From positions 1 through 11,611 of the forward strand of contig ONWK01000236.1 of assembly GCA_900321505.1 (NCBI GenBank): 11,611 nt of DNA, read 5' to 3'. Position 1 is the stretch's first letter, and each line of letters starts with the position of its first letter. Made by a program: the position numbers and the translations under genes. Shown piece after piece: positions 5,963 through 11,611 of this stretch. The stretch comes from an uncultured Eubacteriales bacterium. GTDB taxonomy: Bacteria > Bacillota > Clostridia > Lachnospirales > Lachnospiraceae. Under the pieces are notes generated by a model that was not told where the DNA came from, did not search any database, and saw only the letters and a program-made list of their open reading frames with translations.

Positions 5963-6546
5963 CATTCCATACTCTTTTTCAGCTTATTCCTGGCTCTGGT
6001 CAGAGCATTATTCACAGACCTTTCGGGTTTACCCAGAGCGCCGGCGATCTCACTGTGACTCATACCCCTGAGATAAAGCCCGGCCACCGTCTGCTCCATG
6101 GGACTGAGAAGCTTCGATATCTTATCCTCCAGTTCTCTAAGACCTTCCTGTTCAAGTACCCTCTTTTCAGGATCGGCCGAATCATCGGAGATCATTATCG
6201 CCTCTTCTTCTCCCCCGTCAGCATCCGGATATATCGACATATACTCATTCAGCGGCTGATGCTTCATTCTGTTTGCGGATCTTATGGCTGATCTGATCTG
6301 GTTTCTTATGCAGCTCGTGGCATAAGTATGAAATGTAACACCGTTCCCGGCATCATACTCCCGTATTGCCTTTACAAGACCGATCATGGCTTCCTGCATC
6401 AGATCTTCAGTCTCAGCTCCCACAAGAAAAAGATATCTCACCTCACGTTTTACAACTACGGTATAACGCTTCAGCAGCATCTCCTCCGCTTCAGTATTAC
6501 CATCCCTGCATTGCAGGACCAGTTCTTCATCCGAGAGCACGGACAT
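5962..6546 (-). CDS. sigH: RNA polymerase sigma factor, sigma-H-like
   Basis: This is a sigma-70 family factor that directs RNA polymerase to a special set of promoters. The product has 194 residues. Region 2 spans about 20-90, with EDLMQEAMIGLVKAIREYD (47-65, core binding) and FHTYATSCIRNQIRSAIR (72-89, -10 recognition). An acidic linker (104-128) follows, and then the region 4 helix-turn-helix (about 145-190; GMSHSEIAGALGKPERSVNN). It is nearest to SigH (Spo0H), not to ECF factors, and its place after rlmB and mrnC matches the sigH locus of Bacillus. In Bacillus SigH serves early sporulation and competence; here the regulon is unknown. The ATG lies 3 nt after the rlmB stop, with GGGAG inside the rlmB end as ribosome binding site, so translation is probably coupled. 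No anti-sigma gene is adjacent. Confidence 0.9.
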   Translation of the reverse strand: MSVLSDEELVLQCRDGNTEAEEMLLKRYTVVVKREVRYLFLVGAETEDLMQEAMIGLVKAIREYDAGNGVTFHTYATSCIRNQIRSAIRSANRMKHQPLNEYMSIYPDADGGEEEAIMISDDSADPEKRVLEQEGLRELEDKISKLLSPMEQTVAGLYLRGMSHSEIAGALGKPERSVNNALTRARNKLKKSME

Positions 6547-6549
6547 AGG

Positions 6550-7314
6550 TCATCTCCCTTCCCGCTGCCGCAGTATCTCATATGCAAGCACTCCCGCTGC
6601 AACGGATGCATTTAAAGACTCTATCTCTCCCCTCATGGGTATGGATACGATGTAATCACATTTTTCACGGACAAGTCTCGATACGCCTTTTCCTTCATTA
6701 CCGATAACAAGACCTATGGGCCCTGTAAGGTCGGTACGGTACATGACCTCGCCGTCCATATCCGCACAGGCAAACCAAAGCCCCCTCTTTTTAAGCTCAT
6801 CTATGGTCTTTCCGATATTTGTAACCTTAACCACCGGAGTATAGTTTATGGCTCCTGCAGAAGCCTTCACCACCGTGGATGTCAGCCCCGCCGCATGATG
6901 TCTGGAAATGATCACGCCATGGGCGCCGCAGATATTGGCCGTTCTTATTATTGCTCCCAGATTGTGAGGATCCTCTATCTCATCCAGCAGGATGATAAAA
7001 GGCTTTTCGCCCTTTTTTTCAGCCAGGCTGAAAATATCCTCCAGCTCCGAATAGTTATACGCCGCGCACTGCAGGATAACTCCCTGGTGCTTTCCGGTTT
7101 CCGACATCTGATCCAGCAGCTGCTTTTTTACATAGCTGATGACCGCGTCCTTCTTCTTTGACGAGGAAATGATCGCTCCGATGGCCGGATCCCTGAGCCC
7201 CTCCTGGACATAAAGCTTCTCCGGGACCTTTCCGGCACGGAGCGCTTCCTGAACTGCGTTTCTGCCTTCGATCAGACCTCTTTCTTCAGATGGTGTCTTT
7301 TCATTGTTTTCCAT
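6550..7314 (-). CDS. rlmB: 23S rRNA (guanosine-2'-O-)-methyltransferase, SpoU/TrmH family
   Basis: This SAM-dependent enzyme methylates the 2'-OH of a guanosine in 23S rRNA (G2251 in E. coli numbering), in the cytoplasm during ribosome assembly. The N-terminal part (from about GLIEGRNAVQEAL) is the RNA-binding substrate domain. The SPOUT knot domain carries the three family motifs: DEIEDPHNLGAIIRTA, LVIGNEGKGVSRLV with Asn-Glu-Gly, and IPMRGEIESLNASVAAGV with Ser-Leu-Asn. The ATG at 7314 is preferred over the one two codons upstream (7320): GGAG (7322-7325) is 7 nt from the former but only 1 nt from the latter. This gives 254 residues, a usual length. It lies 28 nt after mrnC and 3 nt before sigH, in one operon. 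The exact target nucleotide is inferred from the family; a tRNA-methylating paralogue is less likely. Confidence 0.94.
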   Translation of the reverse strand: MENNEKTPSEERGLIEGRNAVQEALRAGKVPEKLYVQEGLRDPAIGAIISSSKKKDAVISYVKKQLLDQMSETGKHQGVILQCAAYNYSELEDIFSLAEKKGEKPFIILLDEIEDPHNLGAIIRTANICGAHGVIISRHHAAGLTSTVVKASAGAINYTPVVKVTNIGKTIDELKKRGLWFACADMDGEVMYRTDLTGPIGLVIGNEGKGVSRLVREKCDYIVSIPMRGEIESLNASVAAGVLAYEILRQREGR

Positions 7315-7342
7315 ACTCATACTCCGAGATATTTATACCTGT

Positions 7343-7750
7343 TCAATCATCAGCTTCCGTAAACCTGAGCAGTTCTCTTACCAGCTCTTCTATACGCTCT
7401 TCTCTTCCGGAAAGATACAGATAACCTGTCAGGGCTTCCATTCCGGTTGCCTTTTTATACTCCGCCATCGTCGCATTTTTAGCTCTGGTATGGACAGATG
7501 CATTTCTCCCCCTGTGATAGATATCTTTTTCTTCCTCGGAGAGCTCAGCTTCAATATGGTCCATAAATGCAGCCTGATTTACGGCTGAAACAACCCTGGT
7601 CACAAGGCTGTGGTACTTCTGCGACTGCATATTTGCCTTCAGAACATAGTGCTTCTTAACATGAAGATCAAGCACGCTGTCGCCCAGAAAAGCCAGCGCA
7701 AGAGGGGAATAAGACGAAGCTCTTACCTCTTTATCTATACCCTCTGCCAT
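7343..7750 (-). CDS. mrnC: Mini-ribonuclease III (23S rRNA maturation)
   Basis: This is a dimeric RNase III-type nuclease without the double-stranded-RNA-binding domain; in Bacillus it trims the ends of 23S precursor rRNA. The product has 135 residues, the usual size. The RNase III catalytic signature is present as LALAFLGDSVLDLHV with Asp24. Family-typical RGRNASVHTRAKNATMAEYKKATG (80-103) and MEALTGYLYL (104-113) with acidic Glu105 complete the active site. The start codon lies inside the end of cysS (16-nt overlap), with GGGAAGG as ribosome binding site, so the two are likely translated together. Together with the next gene, rlmB, it forms a 23S rRNA maturation pair. Confidence 0.95.
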   Translation of the reverse strand: MAEGIDKEVRASSYSPLALAFLGDSVLDLHVKKHYVLKANMQSQKYHSLVTRVVSAVNQAAFMDHIEAELSEEEKDIYHRGRNASVHTRAKNATMAEYKKATGMEALTGYLYLSGREERIEELVRELLRFTEADD

Positions 7751-9144
7751 TTTACACCTTCCCTGGTATCCTTCAGCAGTATTCCCTTCTGCTCCAGCAT
7801 GCTGCGTATCTCGTCAGCCCTTGCGAAGTTCTTTTCCTTACGGGCCCGGTTTCTTTCCTCGATCAGGGCTTCGATCTCGTCATCGAGAATTTCGTCATCA
7901 TCTACGACCACGATCAGTCCCAGAACATCTCCCAGCGTTGTAAGTGCTGCAAGGATACCTGCCGCATCAGCAGGCTCCATGGTATCCCTGTTCTGATTTG
8001 CATATTTGACGATCTCAAACATAACGGAAATGGCATCCGCAGTATTAAGGTCATCATCCATTGCAGCATCAAAGCGGTCCGTAAACTCCTGAAGAGCCTT
8101 CTCAGTCTCTTCGCTCATCTCAGCGCCCTCTGCACCGGCGCCCCGGTCCCTGAGATCCTGAGCCGCATTTCTGATCCTGGTAAGTCCGGAATTTGCAGCC
8201 TCCAGTAGTGTATCCGCAAAATTAAGAGGACTGCGGTAATGTCCCGACAGCATAAAGAACCTTATAACCTGAGGATCATACTTCTCGCAGATCTCGCGCA
8301 CGGTAAAGAAATTGCCGAGAGACTTCGACATTTTCTCGTTGTCTATCTTAAGAAATCCGTTATGCATCCAGTAATTGGAGAATGTCGTCCCGTTTGCCGC
8401 CTCGCTCTGGGCTATCTCATTTTCATGATGAGGGAAGATCAGATCCTCACCGCCGGCGTGGATATCAAGGGTTCCGCCGATATATTTCTTGGACATTACA
8501 GAGCATTCCAGATGCCAGCCGGGACGGCCCTTGCCCCAGGGTGACTCCCAGAAGGGCTCTCCTTCCTTCATTGGCTTCCAGAGTACAAAATCCAGCGGAT
8601 CCTCCTTCTCATCCTCGCCGCTCACCTTAAGAGCATGGGCCTCATCACGGTGACCGCTTTCCAGATCGTCTATGTTCTTATGAGACAGCTTGCCATAATC
8701 AGGAAAGCTTCTTGTACGGAAATATACCGTTCCGTCTACAACATAGGCATGTCCCTTATCGATCAGGGTCTTTACCATCTCGATCATGTCCGGGATCTCT
8801 TTCGTTGCCTGAGGATGGGTTGTTGCAGGGCGCACATTCAGCGCCTCCATATCCTTCTTACACTCAGCTATAAAGCGCTCGGAGATCTCCAGGGAATCAA
8901 CTCCCTCTTCCAGAGAGCGCCGGATGATCTTATCATCAACATCCGTAAAATTCGAAACATAGTTTACCTCATATCCCCGGAACTCAAGATATCTCCGCAG
9001 CGTATCGAATACTATCATGGGCCTTGCATTTCCGATATGGATAAAATCGTAAACCGTGGGACCGCATACATATATCCCTGCCTTACCGGGTGTTACAGGC
9101 TTGAACTCCTCTTTTCTTCTTGTGAGTGTATTAAAGATCTTCAT
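7735..9144 (-). CDS. cysS: Cysteinyl-tRNA synthetase
   Basis: This class I synthetase charges tRNA-Cys in the cytoplasm. Its 469 residues are the normal length. The HIGH-type motif is FIHIGNARP (34-42) and the KMSKS motif is perfect (271-275, NEKMSKSLGNFF). The zinc site that selects cysteine is complete: Cys27 (YVCGPTVYD), Cys214 (WHLECSVMS), His239 and Glu243 (FPHHENEIAQ). The C-terminal part (about 320-469) is the helical DALR-type and anticodon-binding region, ending ARADEIRSMLEQKGILLKD. The ATG is preceded by GGAAAGGA at 7 nt. It follows cysE by 18 nt and overlaps mrnC by 16 nt. Next to cysE, this couples cysteine synthesis with its use in translation. Confidence 0.98.
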   Translation of the reverse strand: MKIFNTLTRRKEEFKPVTPGKAGIYVCGPTVYDFIHIGNARPMIVFDTLRRYLEFRGYEVNYVSNFTDVDDKIIRRSLEEGVDSLEISERFIAECKKDMEALNVRPATTHPQATKEIPDMIEMVKTLIDKGHAYVVDGTVYFRTRSFPDYGKLSHKNIDDLESGHRDEAHALKVSGEDEKEDPLDFVLWKPMKEGEPFWESPWGKGRPGWHLECSVMSKKYIGGTLDIHAGGEDLIFPHHENEIAQSEAANGTTFSNYWMHNGFLKIDNEKMSKSLGNFFTVREICEKYDPQVIRFFMLSGHYRSPLNFADTLLEAANSGLTRIRNAAQDLRDRGAGAEGAEMSEETEKALQEFTDRFDAAMDDDLNTADAISVMFEIVKYANQNRDTMEPADAAGILAALTTLGDVLGLIVVVDDDEILDDEIEALIEERNRARKEKNFARADEIRSMLEQKGILLKDTREGVKWQRV

Positions 9145-9162
9145 AAATGTATCCTTTCCGAA

Positions 9163-9897
9163 CTAAATTCCGGCTCCATCCGTAAAAAGGAACCTGTCCT
9201 CCAGTTCACTTACCGCCTGGGTATTTTTGTCTATCTGCTGACGGTCAAGCGCTCTCTGTTCTTCAAGCAGCTTCAGTGTCCGCTTCAGCGTTTCATTTTC
9301 ATCCTTAAGCAGCTCTATCGCATTGACGATGGGGTCCGGCAGATCCACCTGGTTCAGATCCAATCGCGGAATATGTACATCATCCTGCTTTGCAATACGT
9401 CCCGGGATACCGACCACCGTGGAATTCGGCGGCACATCGCGTATCACCACGGAACCCGCACCGATCTTCGAATTCTGCCCCACAGTGATTGAGCCCAGCA
9501 CCTTTGCTCCGGCGCTGACCATGACATTATCCTCCAGAGTCGGATGCCTCTTACCGTGCTCCTTACCCGTACCTCCCAGGGTGACTCCCTGGTAAAGCGT
9601 CACGTTATTACCGATAACAGCCGTCTCACCTATCACGACCCCGTGGCCGTGATCGATGAAGAAGCCTTCGCCTATCACCGCACCGGGATGTATCTCAATG
9701 CCGGTCTTTCTTGCCGCCTTCTGTGAGATCCTGCGCGCCTTGTAAAACTCTCCCTTCTGATAAAGCCTGTGTGCCTTGTGATAGGACCACATAGCCCAGA
9801 AGAAGGGGTACAACAGCGCCTCTTTATCACTGTGGATGGAAGGATCCCGTTCCTTTATGACCTCTATCTGTTTTTTATAATATTCGGAAAATTTCAT
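9163..9897 (-). CDS. cysE: Serine O-acetyltransferase with C-terminal coiled-coil tail
   Basis: This enzyme makes O-acetylserine from serine and acetyl-CoA, the first step of cysteine synthesis. The 244-residue product has the helical N-terminal part, then the left-handed beta-helix of hexapeptide repeats (about 66-165). The catalytic site is clear: Asp82-His83 in IDHGHGVVIGETAVIG and His118 in GKRHPTLED, equal to Asp157, His158 and His193 of E. coli CysE. After the beta-helix, residues about 188-232 form a predicted coiled coil, and the chain ends DGAGI. The ATG at 9895-9897 is used because GGAG (9907-9910) precedes it by 9 nt; an upstream GTG (9930) would add 11 unlikely residues. It begins the cysE-cysS-mrnC-rlmB-sigH run. 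No T-box leader fits in the 80-nt gap before it. Confidence 0.95.
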   Translation of the reverse strand: MKFSEYYKKQIEVIKERDPSIHSDKEALLYPFFWAMWSYHKAHRLYQKGEFYKARRISQKAARKTGIEIHPGAVIGEGFFIDHGHGVVIGETAVIGNNVTLYQGVTLGGTGKEHGKRHPTLEDNVMVSAGAKVLGSITVGQNSKIGAGSVVIRDVPPNSTVVGIPGRIAKQDDVHIPRLDLNQVDLPDPIVNAIELLKDENETLKRTLKLLEEQRALDRQQIDKNTQAVSELEDRFLFTDGAGI

Positions 9898-9920
9898 AAA
9901 AGTAAGCTCCAGAGCCCTTA

Positions 9921-9948
9921 ATATTAACACAGTTTTATTATTTTAACA
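9921..9948 (-). promoter_or_regulatory. Possible promoter(s) upstream of cysE
   Basis: The 80-nt AT-rich gap between dprA and cysE has two extended -10-like elements on the minus strand: TG-T-TAAAAT (9940-9948) and TG-T-TAATAT (9921-9929), 19 nt apart, both within a repeated TGTGTTAA. Neither has a convincing -35. No terminator hairpin follows dprA, so readthrough from comM-dprA is also possible. Confidence 0.35.
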
Positions 9949-9977
9949 CATTTCACAACGTAAAGAAACAGTAAATA

Positions 9978-11075
9978 CTACATTCTGCAGGAACCTGTCA
10001 CATAATATCCCTGTATGGGCTGGCTGATCAGCCCGCGGGCTTCCATGGATGAAAGAATACTCAGCTTATCACGCCAGTTATCTGTATCCTCCGGGAAAAG
10101 ATCATCAATGAAAACCGGAACATGGGACAGTTTTTTCAGTATGCTTCTCTCCTCCGGCGTAAGCTGCTCCCTTTTTGTTTTCTTTTTTCCACTGTTTCCA
10201 ACGCCGAGATCCTCAAGTATATCCTCAGGCCCCTGCACCAGCATGGCTCCCATCCGTATCAGGCGGTTGGTCCCCTCAGAAAGTGCATCTCCTATCCTTC
10301 CCGGAACGGCATAGACGTTCCTGTTCTGATCAAGGGCTGCGTCTGCCGTGATAAGGGTTCCCGAACGTTTCCTTGCTTCGATCACCAGAAGGCCTTTGCT
10401 TATGCCGCTGATTATCCGGTTCCTTTGAGGAAACTGTATGGCAAGGGGCGGAACACCGGGAGGATATTCTGAGATCACAAGATGGTTACTGCAGAGCTCC
10501 TCATACAGCCTGAAATTCCGCTGCGGATAACAGATATCCACTCCGCCGCCCAGCACTGCCACGGTTTTTCCGGTAACCAGGGCAGCATTATGCGCTGCAG
10601 TATCTATACCCATTGCAAGTCCGCTTACTATGAGCAGACCCGCACCGGCCAGCACCGGAACAAAGGCTTTTGCGATCTCATTTCCGTAAATGCTGGGCGT
10701 TCTGCTGCCCACAACTCCAAGGGCCGTCATACTGTTAAGCAGGGAAATGTCTCCCCGATAGTAAAGTACCACCGGCGGATCCGGTATCTCCTTCAAAAGC
10801 TCCGGATATTCGGGGTCCTGCAAAGTCAGAATGCCGCAGCGGCCTGCTATCTCACGTTCCCGGAGCTTCAGTGCCTCCTCATTTCTTGTGGTCTTTATCT
10901 CCTCAAGAGTCTCAGGTTTGATCATGCCCTCATTCAAAAGATGAAGTAATACAACATCTTCAGCATTATATATATCTGCCGGCGACCCCAGGAGTAAAAT
11001 AAGCTTCTGCCTGTCCGCAGGGCTCATACTGCGGAGGCCGCTGAGCCAAAGACAATATTCTCTATCGTTCAGCAT
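9978..11075 (-). CDS. dprA: DNA-processing protein DprA (Smf), RecA loader in natural transformation
   Basis: DprA binds incoming single-stranded DNA and loads RecA on it during transformation, in the cytoplasm. The 365-residue product has the common three-part layout: an N-terminal helical (SAM-like) part (about 1-75), the Rossmann-type core (about 80-290), and a C-terminal winged helix (about 305-362, GLISQPIQGYYVTG). Core signatures are all present: VVGSRTPSIYG (121-131), VSGLAMGIDTAAH (150-162), VLGGGVDICYPQRN (174-187), FPQRNRIISG (215-224), RKRSGTLITADAA (235-247) and VYAVPG. The ATG overlaps the end of comM by 7 nt and has GGGGGTGA as ribosome binding site, so the two are translationally coupled. 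A competence role is the family role; whether this organism is transformable cannot be read here. Confidence 0.97.
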   Translation of the reverse strand: MLNDREYCLWLSGLRSMSPADRQKLILLLGSPADIYNAEDVVLLHLLNEGMIKPETLEEIKTTRNEEALKLREREIAGRCGILTLQDPEYPELLKEIPDPPVVLYYRGDISLLNSMTALGVVGSRTPSIYGNEIAKAFVPVLAGAGLLIVSGLAMGIDTAAHNAALVTGKTVAVLGGGVDICYPQRNFRLYEELCSNHLVISEYPPGVPPLAIQFPQRNRIISGISKGLLVIEARKRSGTLITADAALDQNRNVYAVPGRIGDALSEGTNRLIRMGAMLVQGPEDILEDLGVGNSGKKKTKREQLTPEERSILKKLSHVPVFIDDLFPEDTDNWRDKLSILSSMEARGLISQPIQGYYVTGSCRM

Positions 11076-11611
11076 TCCCGCTCACCCCCTTCCTCCGCCA
11101 CATTCCGGAAGAAAAGAGCTTCGGATATATCCTTCTCACCTATCTCATCATGGCCGTCAAGATCCGCTATGGTCCGTGCCAGTCTCAGGACCTTGAAATA
11201 GCCTCTGGCTGACAGCTCCCCCGTATCATAAACCCTGCGGAGCATTTCCTTCTCCGTATCCCCTATATGTATATATTTATCCAGCTTTCGCTGAGGGATA
11301 TCGGAGTTGAAGAAGAAGCACTCATCCCTGAAGCGGCAAAGCTGCCTCTCTCTTGCAGCCTCTATTCTTTCGCGGATAACCTCGCTGCTCTCTCCCCTTT
11401 CCTCTCCAAGCAGCTCATCCAGCTTTACCGGTCTTACTTCTATCCTGATATCTATCCTGTCCATGATGGGATGGCTGAGCCGGTTCTGGTAATCCGTGAT
11501 CTGCCTCTCCGTACATCTGCATCTTGATCTGTCAGGGAAAAAACCGCAGGGGCAATGGTTTCTCGCCGCCACCAGCATGAATTTTGCCGGAAATGAATAT
11601 GACGCCCTTAC
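11069..11611 (-). CDS. comM: ComM/YifB-type AAA+ Mg-chelatase-like protein, C-terminal part (runs off the right edge)
   Basis: ComM is a hexameric AAA+ helicase-like protein that helps branch migration of incoming DNA in transformation (shown in Vibrio and Haemophilus). Only the last 180 residues are in the window, out of about 500. The reading frame stays open to the edge (first full codons give VRASYSFPAKF), so the apparent ATG at 11578 is internal. Signatures are the LVAARNHCPCGFF segment after the AAA+ core, the Cys pair CRCT, MDRIDIRIEV, and the C-terminal domain with GELSARGYFKVLRLARTIADLDG. Where most homologues read N-P-C-P-C-G, this one reads N-H-C-P-C-G. It overlaps dprA by 7 nt, the frequent comM-dprA pairing. 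Confidence 0.95.
   Translation of the reverse strand, partial: VRASYSFPAKFMLVAARNHCPCGFFPDRSRCRCTERQITDYQNRLSHPIMDRIDIRIEVRPVKLDELLGEERGESSEVIRERIEAARERQLCRFRDECFFFNSDIPQRKLDKYIHIGDTEKEMLRRVYDTGELSARGYFKVLRLARTIADLDGHDEIGEKDISEALFFRNVAEEGGEREC

Noticed and set aside
8635..9492. Plus-strand open frame of 285 codons
   Set aside because: It lies antisense across the firmly identified cysS and cysE, is Cys/Arg/His-rich in a non-protein-like way, and has no recognisable domain.
10482..10949. Plus-strand open frame of 155 codons
   Set aside because: Antisense to dprA, whose motifs are intact along this stretch.
1..11611. Mobile element, CRISPR array, prophage, toxin-antitoxin or defence cassette
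   Set aside because: No transposase, integrase, spaced direct-repeat array, terminal inverted repeats or defence-type proteins were found. Gene order and content are those of a stable housekeeping region.

Overview
The window looks like a chromosomal segment of a Clostridia-class Bacillota, most likely Lachnospiraceae. The reasons are the CIRCE-controlled groES-groEL pair, the run cysE-cysS-mrnC-rlmB-sigH that is also known from Bacillus subtilis, strong AGGAGG-type ribosome binding sites, moderate GC, and a GlnRS of the type common in that family. The family assignment is inference from protein likeness, not from a database match. Every protein gene is on the minus strand; the only plus-strand gene is a tRNA-Thr.

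Reading along the minus strand (right to left): comM (C-terminal part only, cut by the window edge) and dprA overlap by 7 nt and form a competence/DNA-uptake pair. An 80-nt AT-rich gap with possible promoters follows. Then comes a tight run of cysE (serine acetyltransferase), cysS (CysRS), mrnC (mini-RNase III), rlmB (23S rRNA 2'-O-methyltransferase) and sigH (sigma-H-like factor). It links cysteine supply, Cys-tRNA charging and 23S rRNA maturation, and ends at a strong hairpin terminator shared with the convergent tRNA-Thr gene.

Left of the tRNA lies a divergent promoter region. It drives tRNA-Thr to the right and, to the left, an unrecognised secreted-then-anchored membrane protein with an extracellular beta-rich part and a long acidic/Pro-Ala-Arg cytoplasmic tail. 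glnS follows after 38 nt. After a 102-nt gap with two inverted repeats comes a protein that looks like a permuted papain-like (YiiX/NlpC-P60-type) hydrolase with a long charged helical tail built of 11-residue repeats. It ends at an 11-bp hairpin terminator.

The left end holds groES and the start of groEL, behind a sigma-A promoter and a perfect CIRCE operator for HrcA.

Most of the window is ordinary housekeeping DNA. I found no mobile element, CRISPR array, prophage or defence cassette. The parts least explained are the repeat-tailed hydrolase-like protein, the membrane protein beside glnS, the odd KMSKS-loop of GlnRS, and the coiled-coil tail of CysE that still ends in Gly-Ile.
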